Of a DNA stretch of 64,000 nt, positions 10,131 to 20,721 are shown one piece after another. The DNA is from Leguminivora glycinivorella (Eukaryota; Arthropoda; Insecta; Lepidoptera; Tortricidae), in the NCBI RefSeq assembly GCF_023078275.1, contig NC_062995.1, positions 11,110,917 through 11,174,916 on the forward strand. Reading direction: 5' to 3'. How positions within the stretch are numbered: the stretch's first letter is position 1; every line of letters begins with the position of its first letter. The notes under the pieces are model-generated. The model saw nothing but the letters and a program-made list of their open reading frames with translations, made no database searches and had not been told where the DNA came from. The translations under genes and the position numbers were made by a program.

Positions 10131-11320
10131 TATAAACGTCATGCATTTACTGACATTATAAATAGTGGCGTTTGATAAAGTGGAACTGTTGATGATGGTC
10201 AGTACGGAACTCTTCAACGGAACCTAACCTTGTTCTCTTCGTTATATTTGTTAGCATATTGTGTTTTCAAGTCACATTTTGGCTAAGCTCGAGTTCAGGC
10301 GATGAGAGCCATGAGGAATCAAGTGACTTTATATTTTATTTAGAGAATCAGAAGTAATGTGTTAAGGTTTTTAAAAACAACTATAAGTTTCCTGACTCGA
10401 CTCATGTGAAGCTCTATGTGTAAATGTTAAGCGTAATAAAAATATTAGTAAAATGTCCATCGCCTTTTTTGACCTCTGAAACAAAGGTTCTTTAAAATAC
10501 TATAGACAGTTTTCATATTAAAATATTTAAATCTCATATTGACTTTTATTCATATCCTCCGGCAGTGTTACCCCGATATGATTTGTTGCGAGGGCCCATT
10601 CTCTTTCGCGATATATCAGAATAAAAAAAGCATTATTAGTATGTTGTTTACTTAATTTATCACAATGTTTACAAATGTTCTTTTATACATTTCTGGCATG
10701 CCTATAAATCACTCCTTTATGACAATATTTGATTTATACGACTATAAATGTGAATAAAGTAGCCGATGTGAGGCAGAGAGCTGTACAGTGTCGTTGATAA
10801 GTTCGCTATGCCGCCTCCCGCGACTCTAACACACCCACTGTCCGGACACGATATTCCAAACGACAGCTAGATAGATCCTGCGTGGCACACTAGTGGGATA
10901 AACTCTATGGCATCGGTGTGTCCCTATTGCACTTACAGACAGTGCCAAAAGGACGGCCTAATATCGTTTATCACGCGACCGTCCCTGCCAGCCTGGCAAG
11001 GCTTTTCATCATACTGTTTACTCATATGGACTGTCAAATAACTATGTGCTTGTCAAATGACTTGCACTTAGTGAAATAATCTTTGCGTTGGTCAATATGG
11101 GCTTCAAAGTACCACGTTGCACGCTTTCTGTCGGCCGTCGTCTTGCTGATGCAGTATCAATAGGTTACTGGAGGTCAGTTTACGGTAATTCCATTGATAT
11201 TGTTCATACAATTATTTTTTTTCTTTTCTAAACCAAAGCAACGCGTATACAACCCGTTTACAACGGGTATGCAATGACCATCATACGCGGTTACAACCGC
11301 CGCCCGCAGAGACCGGCTCG
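10131..11320. other. Duplicated intergenic sequence, no gene seen
   Basis: AT-rich sequence alignable to unit 2 at 31880-33290. It contains short inverted motifs and a CACTTACAGACAGTGCC stretch but no ORF with family similarity. Unit 2 has about 165 bp more near 32957-33122, so unit 1 carries a deletion there or unit 2 an insertion. Confidence 0.6.
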
Positions 11321-11321
11321 C

Positions 11322-11404
11322 GTCCGTCGCGTGTCCTGCGCGGCGCGTGCCCTGCGCGTCACGTGTCCTGCGCGTCGCGTGTCCTGCGCGTCGCGTGTCC
11401 GCTC
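11322..11404. repeat. 16-bp GC-rich minisatellite, about 5 copies (short allele)
   Basis: The unit CGTGTCCTGCGCGTCG is repeated about five times with minor variants. The homologous place in unit 2 (33294-33742) carries about 28 units, so the array has expanded or contracted since duplication. Confidence 0.9.
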
Positions 11405-11493
11405 CGACGAATATTCTCGCCGACAATAGTGCCCGGGCTGAGCATGGCCAGTGACGGAACGGGCTAGTGGGCAAGGTCTCATCGTTTTCATAC

Positions 11494-12104
11494 TTCTTTT
11501 TTCTTCTTCTTTGCATCCTGTTATCTTCTGCTGGGGTGTAGGGCTCGAATCATATTTCTCCATTTACTCCGGTCTTGGGCAGTTTGGGTGACCTCCTCCC
11601 ACCCCATGCCTAGCACCCTGAGCGCCTGCTGAACCGAACGACGCCAGGTCGATTTAGGGCGGCATGGTTTGCGCTTTCCGGGTACATTCCAGGTGAGGGC
11701 TATTTTGGATAGGTGGGTATCAGGTTTTCTGAGGATGTGTCCAATCCAATGCCATTTCCGCGTCTGTATTTCTTCTTGTACGGGTGCTTGTCCAGTTATT
11801 CTCCATAAGTGGGCGTTTGTGATCCAGTTAGGCCAAAGGATACGTAGGATCTGCCTCAAGCATTTGTTCACAAACACTTGGAGTTTTGACATTAGGTCTT
11901 TGCGGACAAACCAGGTCTCACACCCGTACAGTAATACGGCCTTTACGTTGCAATTGAAAATCCTCAGTTTAGTTCTTCTAGTCAGGGTCGAGGAGCTCCA
12001 CACCGGTTTAAGCTGACCGAAAGCGGCTCGGGCTTTGTTTATTCGAGATTCAATGTCAGCTTCAGTTCCTCCACTCTGGTCAACGATACTGCCCAGGTAG
12101 CTTT
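11494..12104 (-). mobile_element. 5'-truncated LINE (reverse transcriptase C-terminus) with 19-bp target duplication
   Basis: The minus strand encodes about 200 residues of a non-LTR reverse transcriptase C-terminus: AVLLYGCETWFVRKD, HWIGHILRKPDT, GMGWEEVTQTAQDRSKWR. The insertion is flanked by identical copies of GGTCTCATCGTTTTCATAC (11475-11493 and 12105-12123), while unit 2 has one uninterrupted site near 33811. The 3' end is an AAGAAGAAGAAAAAAGAA tail next to the left duplication. The catalytic palm domain is missing, so it is dead on arrival. RTE or a related clade is likely. Confidence 0.9.
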
Positions 12105-12204
12105 GGTCTCATCGTTTTCATACAAAGAATATTTTTTGACGGATACGCTTCTAGCACGGTCATGGTATGGTACGGTCTAGGCAAAGACCTTGGTTTAAGG
12201 CTTT

Positions 12205-12281
12205 TGTGGCTAAGTTGGTCATAGCGACGGCTCCGGCAAAGCCGGTCGCAGGTTCGAGACCTGCCGGAGGTGTAACTTTTT
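12205..12281 (+). mobile_element. tRNA-like SINE head, unit 1 copy
   Basis: GTGGCTAAGTTGGTCATAGC resembles an A box with D arm, and GGTTCGAGACC is a good B box; a short hairpin (CGGCTCCGGCAAAGCCGG) sits where the anticodon arm would be, and TTTTT follows at 12277. It lacks a standard acceptor stem pairing, so a tRNA-derived SINE is more likely than a tRNA gene. Copy in unit 2 at 33892-33968. Confidence 0.6.
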
Positions 12282-12488
12282 CCATTAATTTAGAAATTGA
12301 AGGACAAGGCAAAAAAACACCGAATCCTGATAGGATCACTTTGTTGTCCGTCCATACGTCTGTCTGCCTGTCACGACCCTTCAGGAACGCGTGGTATTAT
12401 GTTGCATACCTCAAATAATACATTCATGAGTATCACAAATTTCACAATTACTTTTTCGTTTGCGAGCGTAGGTGCACCGGTTATATTT

Positions 12489-13709
12489 TTATGCCTTGTC
12501 CTCAGTGTGTGTCCTTACATGAACTAGCAAAGTATGTTTATAGCTGTTAGCGTAATTGCACAGGTTTGCATTTATATGATTTTTCTCCGGTGTGTGTCCT
12601 TACATGTCTTTGCAAATGATGTTTATAGCTGCTAGTGTAATTGCACTGGTTGCATTTATATGGCTTTTTACCCGTGTGTGTCCTTACATGAGTTTGCAAA
12701 TCACTTTTCCGGCTACTAGCGTAGTTACACTGGTTGCATTTATACGGCTTTTCCCCAGTGTGTATCCGTACATGATATAGCAATGACATTTTATGGCTGC
12801 TAGCGTAGTTGCACTGGTTGCATTTATATGGCTTTTCCCCAGTGTGTGTCCTTACATGACATTGCAAACTACGTTTCTGGCTACTCGCGTAGTTACACTG
12901 CTTGCATTTATATGGCTTTTCCCCAGTGTGTGTCCTTACATGAACTTGCAGTGAACTTGTATAGCTGCTAGCGTAGTTACACTGGTTGCATTTATATGGC
13001 TTTTCCCCAGTGTGTGCCCTTACATGAACTTTTAAATCTTGTTTGTAGTTGCTAGCGTAGTTGCACTGGTTGCATTTATATGGCTTTTCCCCAGTATGTG
13101 TCATTACGTGAACTTTCAATGAAATTTTTAGGCTACTAGCGTAGTCACACTGATCACATTTATATGGCTTTTCACCAGTGTGTGTCCTTACATGATTTAT
13201 CAAATTATTTTTCTGGCTACTAGCGTAGCTGCACTGGTTACATTTATATGGCTTTTCCCCAGTATGTTTCCTTACGTGAACTTGCAATGAAATTTTCAGG
13301 CGACTAGCGTAGTCACACTGATCACATTTATATGGCTTTTCACCAGTGTGTGTCCTTACATGATTTATCAAATGATTTTTCTGGCTACTAGCGTAGCTGC
13401 ACTGGTTACATTTATATGGCTTTTCCCCAGTATGTGTCCTTACATGATTTAGGAAATGATCTTTCCGGCTACTAGCGTAGTTGCACTGGTTACACTTATA
13501 TGACTTTTCCCCGGTGTGTTTCTTATAATGAATTTTCAAACGACTCTTGAAGCTGCAAGTATAGTTGCACTGGTCACACCTGTGCGGCCTCTCACTGGTG
13601 TGTTTACTCAAATGCCTAATTAAGCGTAGTTTCTGAACCGTCGTATATTTACAGTGAGCACATCTGTAGGTGTCGGGTCCGCCACTTGATATCTTCTGTG
13701 GAGTTTGCC
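12489..13709 (-). pseudogene. Zinc-finger gene A, terminal exon 3: 13 C2H2 fingers plus a frameshifted 14th
   Basis: The acceptor TTTCTGTTGCAG precedes an exon at 13709 whose first two bases complete a phase-1 codon left by exon 2 (26070). It encodes a short linker (QTPQKISSGGPDT) and then tandem C2H2 fingers of 28 residues with TGEKPYKC linkers: consensus KCNQCNYASS-x6-HVRTH. Finger 1 is the divergent YRCAHCKYTTVQKLRLIRH. A one-base insertion at 12561-12568 shifts the frame in the last finger and gives an early stop at 12547; in the other frame the finger completes and stops at 12489, ending as in gene B (HTEDKA versus HTEEKA). The product would be a nuclear DNA-binding protein. The frameshift removes only the last finger, so it may still work, or be an assembly error. 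Confidence 0.85.
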
Positions 13710-14368
13710 CTGCAACAGAAATACCTTTATTTTACTAAAGAGCCGGGTCCACACAGACCGCACGCCTCGCGAGGCAAACGTCCGTGCTCATGCGCGCACG
13801 TTTGCCTCGCCAGAGCAAATTAGCTCGGCAAGATGGCGGTCCTCGGTCAGCTCAGCTGTTATAAGGGACATTGTTGCGCGACACATTTCGCCAGCGTATT
13901 ACGAGTCGCAAATTACTTAACAACCTAATGGTTTGACAAATCATATTAAAACTAAACTAAACCTTCGACAAATCATATTAAATAGAACCTGAAGAAAATT
14001 GTAATTAAAAAGAAGATTCTTTAGATCAAATACAATTAATTTCTCGAAGAAACTAGCGTCTTAACTCTTACGGTTATCGAGTTATTAAAAAAATAAAGAT
14101 AATTACTGAACACGTGAGTGACAGCCTTTACCAATTCCTAATGTTATTCGTTTTGACATGTGCCATCAATTACTTAACACTAACTTGAATGTTATTCTTA
14201 AGAGTCTCTCACACTAATAAATTCATTTATTATGTATGAAAATGACGAAAAAATTTATTTGCCAATTTAACTAAAAGTGATATACAGGGTGGTTCCTGAT
14301 AATGAACCTAGCTACGTGTCGAATTTAACGGAAAACAAAAAAACACGGTGTACATAGAAATATCCATG
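13710..14368. other. Intron 2 of gene A, left part; no gene seen
   Basis: Duplicated intronic sequence alignable to 35145-35660 and 37103-37195. It includes a CpG-rich palindromic stretch (CGTCCGTGCTCATGCGCGCACG at 13781-13802) and then AT-rich sequence. The 71-codon frame at 13705-13920 shows no domain, and I do not call it. Confidence 0.6.
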
Positions 14369-14601
14369 TGTAGTATATCCCTAATTAACACTTTAACAGT
14401 AACTTAACGTTACTGTCTGCAACATACATGTGACACACGTATGTGAATAAAATAGCATGTAAGCAATAATTTACTATATAAAGTATGTTTAGTTTTACTT
14501 GCTCTCTCTTCTGTATTGATTATTGACAATACAACACACATCATTCACAATGACCAGTTTTACTTAACCTCCATTCAACCCTCCAACTTCATCATATCTC
14601 A
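14369..14601 (+). repeat. Gypsy-1 5' LTR
   Basis: 233 bp, starts TGTAGTATATCCC and ends CATATCTCA (TG...CA). It contains a TATATAAAG motif (14480 region) as a plausible TATA box and AATAAA at about 14447. It matches 23244-23476 throughout. Confidence 0.93.
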
Positions 14602-14617
14602 TGGCGACCCATACCAG
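14602..14617 (+). promoter_or_regulatory. Gypsy-1 primer-binding site
   Basis: TGGCGACCCATACCAG follows the LTR directly. The first bases would pair with a tRNA ending GGTCGCCA (arginine-type tRNAs are a candidate). The same TGGCGA start is found in Gypsy-2 and in the nested element. Confidence 0.7.
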
Positions 14618-14885
14618 TAGAACCAAGGAAACGGATTTCACCACGGAGCGCAACATATGAAAATGAAGACAGAAAAACAATTCAAGATTGAAGATTCAAG
14701 ATTGGGTAACGAAGATACCACCATTATGAAGATCGGCACTGAAGATACAAGATTACTTTTATGAAAATTGAAGCATTGAAGAAACCATTTTTAAGAAGAA
14801 AGAAGCCTTTCAGCAAACTAAAGAAGAAAAGAAGAAAGAAAATAATTATGTCCTATAAATAAGCCTACGAAGAAAGAAGAGCGTT

Positions 14886-15003
14886 GTCCAGGGTTTCCCG
14901 GCTCGCGAATCAAGAGGTGTCCAGGGTTATCCCGGCCCATCATCAAGAGGTGTCCAGGGTTATCCCGGCCCAGCTCGAGGGAGTCCAGGGTTAGCCCGGC
15001 CCG
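14886..15003 (+). repeat. Leader minisatellite of Gypsy-1, about 4 units of 33 bp
   Basis: GTCCAGGGTTATCCCGGCC recurs at intervals of about 33 bp in the untranslated leader between the primer-binding site and gag. CCAGGG/CCCGG segments could pair. Structured leader repeats could act in packaging or translation, but this is speculation. Confidence 0.8.
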
Positions 15004-15257
15004 CATCATCTTCAGAGCATCGGTCACGTGCACATGGAAGACTCACGTTGCCAGCCAGCGTCACGCGACCCGACCGCCCGCCCGTGCCAGCGCGGAATGC
15101 AGCGTCAACAATTCAACATGACCTACTAAGCGAAGTACGTTCCCGCTATCTATGTAAGTTAGTTATATTATTTTGTCATGTTATTTAGCAATTTATAGGG
15201 ATCCTTTTTGCAGCATTTTTTTTTTTATATTAATTTAATTGAGGTGACAAATTTATT

Positions 15258-16448
15258 ATGTTATTAGAATTACAGTCTTTACGCGATAAACTAAATAAGT
15301 TGGAAGAGGATATTTCTAAGTTAGGTCCAGAGAGGCGGCGGAAAGAAATAGGTAGAAAGAAATTAGAGGAATCAAATTAATTATATAACCACTTTGCGGA
15401 TATTGTGTCTCAGTTAAAGGAAAAGCAGGACGAATATAGTTCTTCAGAAATAAAACTAGGTAATTTACTTATAGGCGAAGTCAGAGAAACTTACGAGAGG
15501 ATTAAGTTATCGTTACTATTCTTTGATACAGATTCCCAAACAGACGAAAAAATGGCTAAACCTAGTTTTGATGTTAAAACGGCCATCGCCTTGTTGCCCG
15601 TCATGACAGGACAAGAGGATGCAACTAAACAGTTAATAGATGGTATTATTATGTACAGTACGATTATTAATACCGAATCTCAGCAGACATTGATAGAATT
15701 CATTTTAAAAACAAGACTTTCGTCTAGCGCTAAGCTCAGGTTAAAGACGTCATACGTTAGCGTAGAATCTCTCGTTTCGGATATGCGTACATTTTTGCTT
15801 CCTAAAAAATCGTCCGAATCAATTCAGGCTCAGCTGTACAGAGCAAGACAAGGTAGGAGAACAATAGAAGCTTTCGGAGCTGAAATTGAGGATCTTTTTG
15901 TCAATTTGACTATTTCTCAGGCCGACGGTAACGACAGTAGGTACGACGTACTGCGGCCACTGAACGAAAAGTCAGCTATTAAACGCTTTGCAGATGGTCT
16001 TTCAGACCCAAAATTAAGCACAATAATATCTTCTAGGCAATTTACATCCTTGCCTGAAGCTATTAGGACAGCCATTGATGAGTATAGCTCGTCACCACGC
16101 GACGATCAGATCCTACATTACAGACGGGGACGTTCTCGTAATAATTATCATAACAACGAGAACCGGAATAATTATTATAATCGTTACGATAGGAGTAAAA
16201 GTTATAATACAGACAGAAATACATTTAGAACACGGTATTATTCTAATAATAGCCGTAATGCAAGTATTTCGCAACACTTCCCGACAAATAGAGCTACGCG
16301 GCCACAGCCTTTTGCTGACCGCGCATCCAGCGTTCGCCGACCTGCGCGCGCGACCCCGCCGCGGCCCGCGCCCGCGCACTCACGTGCTCAACACATACGA
16401 TCGACAAATGAGGACGTAAAACCAAATAAGCAGTTTTTTCGTGACTAA
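15258..16448 (+). pseudogene. gag: Gypsy-1 gag with one in-frame stop
   Basis: Same frame runs from ATG 15258 to TAA 16446-16448. It is interrupted once, by TAA at 15378-15380. Alignment with the Gypsy-2 gag (39840-41081) supports reading through this point, since both continue with a charged helical region and then a conserved core (RLKTSYVS/KLSETYSS, IEAFGAEIEDLFVNLTI versus IDDYGKQLSELFVNLTI). The C-terminus is rich in R, N and Y and has no CCHC knuckle; nucleic-acid binding would have to rely on this basic tail. It ends QFFRD, at the frameshift site. Product: structural particle protein. Confidence 0.85.
16431..16448 (+). promoter_or_regulatory. Candidate +1 ribosomal frameshift site (gag to pol), Gypsy-1
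   Basis: CAG TTT TTT CGT GAC TAA in gag frame. Pol lies in the +1 frame, open through this site. UUU in the P site can re-pair with UUC after a +1 step, and the following CGT is a slow arginine codon in many animals; UUU-CGU is the site used for +1 shifting in influenza PA-X (established knowledge). The site is conserved at 41064-41081 in Gypsy-2 with CGA. Confidence 0.65.
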
Positions 16449-17114
16449 CATGAATAGTGCGATATTTAACTATAACAAAAATAATTATAGTACGGTAAAT
16501 TGTATTGTAGGTAATGGACATAAATTAAAACTTTTGGCCGACAGTGGAGCAGGCCTATGTGCTATTAGGTATGAATATTTGGAAAACAAACCCGATCTCC
16601 TTAAACGAGTGCAAGGAGATAGCATTACTATTACGGGAGTTTGTGGAGATTTAATTTCAGATGGATACATTTATTTAGATTTAGACTTTAACGGTTTTAT
16701 TTGCAAAGGAAAGTTTCATGTTTTTAAGAATTTGCAATGCTCAGCTGAAGCTATTTTAGGTGAAAAATTTTTCTTACGTTACAATGCAGACATAAGTTAT
16801 AAACATAATGCATTATTTTTAGAGGACAAAGGTCAAACTGTCTCAATACCTATGAACGTGTATTCTAAAAGTAGTTTTATTCAAATCATACCACCTCGCT
16901 GCGAAATTATGACTCACATCGCGTCACAGCTGACCGATGATTGTGTAGTACTATCGGAAGAAATGCAAGAAGGCGTTTTTGTAGCAGGTGTCATTTCAAG
17001 ACCAGAGAATGGTAAAATACCAGTACGAATATTAAATACGACAGACAAGCCAGTCAGTTTAGATTTATCAAGTTTGAATGTACACAGATTATGCCATTTT
17101 GATATTTGCAATTT
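16440..17114 (+). pseudogene. pol: Gypsy-1 pol, part 1: aspartic protease
   Basis: The +1 frame from the gag end encodes a retropepsin-like domain with active-site motif ADSGAG (about 16540) where DTGA is usual in Gypsy-2, and the second-half motif AILGEKFFLRYNA (ILG before the flap end). The frame is cut at 17114 by the nested LTR element; it resumes in the same frame at 20142 after one copy of the ATTT duplication is discounted. Confidence 0.85.
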
Positions 17115-20100
17115 TGTGATGTGGAGCGTAAATGATAACTACTTCGTATGGAGTATACGTTTAATGTGTCTTAAATAACAAGTACATGCCAATATATACT
17201 AAGCTATGCACATGTGTGGGTAAGGTGTGGTACACACACTACACCTTCCCCCCCCAGAGAAAAAAAAAATATTGTTCTATACTGAGGAATATTTTTTTTT
17301 CTAAATTAAAAAAAAAAGAATTACACAAAGTAAAAAGTAAGGAAGACTATCTAATGTAAGCAAAAGCTCTTAGTGAAAGTATGTATTATACAAAATTAAA
17401 TCTTTTTTTTTATACAAGTATTAGGTAGGTACAGTAAAAACACTTTGAAGTTGAAAGAAAGAATATTTGCTGAATAATAAATTCAATTTAAAGAGTTACT
17501 CATACATTTTTCAATAAATGGAAATTACAAGTTATACGAAATTTGTCTAAAATAAACACAAATTTCCATTATACGCTAAGGCACCATACAATAGTTATTA
17601 CCATGGGTGGGTACCCATGTATTTTTATAAAGGTTATACAACTTATAGGTTATACAGTTACTTTTATGACGGCGTTGATGACGAAACGTGTGTTAAACAA
17701 TATACCTATTTATATAAAACTAAGCAGAAAAGACTACGAATAACATCATAGACTTAAAAAAAACCTTAAAACCATCACTAAGTAGGTATATATTTCATTT
17801 CCACAGACAAATAAGTATCCGTCGATACTTTTTAAATCCAAATTCAATGTACGTTAAGAGTATATAATTCCAACCCTGGGTACCTGGGAACAATCATATT
17901 TCTTATTTCATAATTTACTGACTTGCAGGTATTATTTTTAATTGATAGACGTCTTCATTTTGTTTATTATAATAATAACATTGTATATAGTTGTGCATCT
18001 AAAGCGTGCTTCTCTTTTTTATGGCAAGGGTACACAACGCATTTACTTACCTGGCCGGCCGACCTTACTATATATTTATTTATTTATTTGCTCAGGATAC
18101 AAGGATATTTATTTTTAAGCGCGCACACATACAATATATTTACTCACACAGGCAGTTCTTTTAACACGTCCTTACATAATAACCTTCCATGTGTCCAAGG
18201 AGTCTTCACGATTGATGCTCGACCGAATCATGATCAGATCTCCAAGGATTCCCTACCTGCCTTGTACCCTGGCGTACCCTTGCTATACCATATCGCTCAT
18301 GACTCCTCTCGGGCTGCCGATGATACGATAGGCATATTTATAAGTATATCGATTCAGTAACACTCATTAAAAAAAAACATTCAATTACCAACCACAATTA
18401 AACCAACACCATAAAACTTCAACAAATAAGAATTTCAACAACCCTTGATTGATCAGACCAGTCGCTCTTTGAAAAGCTTACCTGCTTCAGTTTACTCGAC
18501 TTCCAAAATCTCGCACACATACCTAATTTCAAAACACAAACCATTCCTTTCTATTCCATCCTTTACTAATAAGTACATACAATTACCAACATTAATAAAA
18601 CCTCTAGCCATAAAATCCGTCGCAAAATAAAACAAAACTTGAACACTCCTATACCTAAATAACAAAAACATTTCATATATCAACAAATTCCATATCCATT
18701 TTACACCAATTTAAAAATAATCCAACTTTTTATCTCTTATTTAGATCTCAAATATATTTATTTTCCACACATTGTTAAATACGTAAAACATATTATAGTC
18801 AATTCTGAGAAAAAAAAAAATCTGAAACATTCAAGTACATTATTATTTCTTAACAATCTAGTTCTAAATACTAATTTTCAGTTTAATATGGTCAAAAGTC
18901 GGTAAGATTATAATTATATGCAATTGCCAAGTTAAATACGATAAATTTGAAGTAATCTAAATGATTGCACAATACTATTAATAATGCATTATGTTGAAAC
19001 TGAAATTCGAAACGTAATAACAGAAGCTACATACCGATCCCTTATATGTGAACACGTGTCGCGGATGACGCGGCCCACCTGTACCTTATGACGAATGTTG
19101 TATCCAAGTGCAGAAATAATCTTGTTAAGTTTACAATTTGAATTACATAATGCAAAGTTGAGATTAAATGATACAATTAATTATTACTATTGAGGTAAAA
19201 AAAATGAATTAACATGTGCCATGCTTTTAACCATATTATACGTAACTACTATTTCGTCATCAAGCAGCATTAATATGCATTAATATATCTTAAAAATAAC
19301 AATTCTCAAAATAACTTTCCACATTTTTATCACCTATTACGAATTAATATTAGTACTTATTATTTCACATTACAGAAGTAGCAAAAAAAACACAGTAAAA
19401 ATAAAAACAAAACAAGGAATACTCGTATGTACGAAAAAGCCGCAATTTCATGAAATATTGGAAAGAATCGAAAACACTGAATTATCAACTGCTGCTCCTT
19501 ACTGCCGGAATGATCCCCCGTGAACCAAACACACGTAGATGACGCAGGCCCTCATAGTATCAAGGACACAACACCTTTCAGTTCTTTGAAGTACTTACTA
19601 CATATATTATTGTCATCACTTTGAGAATTCATTTAGAATTATCCATTTTTAATAAGTTGTATACATGTCACTTACAACTGTCCACCAATTATAATGTTTT
19701 TATTCACCGCTGAATGTCAGTACTTAGGTACGCACTTTATTTCCCATGTACTTTTATATTTTATGTAAGGAACTGCGAATGTCTATTTACATTGTTTGAC
19801 GGAGAACATTTATTTTTAAAGTTCCGCGTTTTCACCATAACTTCATCGATCACTTTTTAATCAAAATTTATCGTCCTGTCGATTGAATCACTTTCACCGC
19901 TCGAAAATGTCAAAGTATTGCACAAAACAAAAAGTATTACTTATTTACTAGACTGGCTGGCGCAGCGCGCCGCCAGTGCAGCTCGAGGCCGCACTGGCAG
20001 GATCGCCATGTGATGTGGAGCGTAAATGATAACTACTTCGTATGGAGTATACGTTTAATGTGTCTTAAATAACAAGTACATGCCAATATATACTAAGCTA

Positions 20101-20137
20101 TGCACATGTGTGGGTAAGGTGTGGTACACACACTACA
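17115..20137 (-). mobile_element. Nested non-autonomous LTR element, minus strand, target duplication ATTT
   Basis: Two 129-bp direct repeats with no visible difference (17115-17243 and 20009-20137) bound a 3023-bp insertion in Gypsy-1 pol, flanked by ATTT (17111-17114, 20138-20141). On the minus strand each LTR starts TGTAGTGTG and ends CACATCACA. The downstream sequence TGGCGATCCTGCC (20008-19996) is a primer-binding site like that of Gypsy-2, and a GGGGGGGGAAGG polypurine tract (17255-17244) precedes the 3' LTR. The 2.77-kb interior has no gag or pol motif; the 145-codon plus-strand frame at 17923-18360 matches nothing I know. It resembles large-derivative (LARD-like) elements and would have to move in trans. 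Confidence 0.9.
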
Positions 20138-20141
20138 ATTT

Positions 20142-20721
20142 TGATTCAAGGAAAATTAGTGTTGACAGAGTAAAAACACTATTAGATCTTTTAAATTTAG
20201 AAACTTATTTAAATAAAGAGGAACAATTAAGCATAGAACAAATTTGCGCAAAATACGCAGATGTTTTTCATTTGCCCGGCGACAAGCTAACTACAACTAA
20301 CTTGCTACAGCACAAAATTAAGTTAAAAGATAATTCAAGTCCGGTATACGTAAAGCCATACAGAATACCATATGCTTTACGTAATGAACTTCAAACTCAG
20401 ATTAAAAATATGCTAGATAACGATATAATAGAGGAGACCACCTCTGAGTGGTCCAGCCCAGTTTTGTTAGTTCCCAAAAAATGTGATAAGTTAGGAGAAA
20501 AGAAGTGGAGGTTAGTTGTCGATTATAGGCAGCTTAACAATAAGATACAGGATGATAAGTTCCCACTACCCAATATAACGGAAATATTAGATTCCCTTGC
20601 AGGTAGTATATATTTTTCAAAACTTGATCTTTCTCAAGGTTATTACCAACTAGCTTTAGACAAAGAATCTAGAAAGTATACAGCGTTTACGACGTATCAA
20701 ATGATAAGATGTATCAAATGA
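20142..20721 (+). pseudogene. pol: Gypsy-1 pol, part 2: N-terminal half of reverse transcriptase
   Basis: Resumption of pol after the nested insertion. Motifs: EWSSPVLLVPKK, WRLVVDYRQLNNK, FPLPNITEILDSL, YFSKLDLSQGYYQ (contains the first catalytic aspartate). It ends prematurely because an imperfect 17-bp tandem duplication (GTATCAAATGATAAGAT / GTATCAAATGAAGCGAT, about 20694-20727) shifts the frame. Confidence 0.9.

Noticed and set aside
11669..12016. Plus-strand 115-residue ORF
   Set aside because: Antisense shadow of the LINE reverse transcriptase fragment on the minus strand.
12205..12281. Functional tRNA gene
   Set aside because: A and B boxes are present but the acceptor and anticodon arms do not form a normal cloverleaf, and it is repeated with the duplication; SINE fits better.
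17923..18360. 145-residue protein inside the nested LTR element
   Set aside because: Plus strand, opposite to element orientation, low complexity hydrophobic, no domain, no conserved start context.
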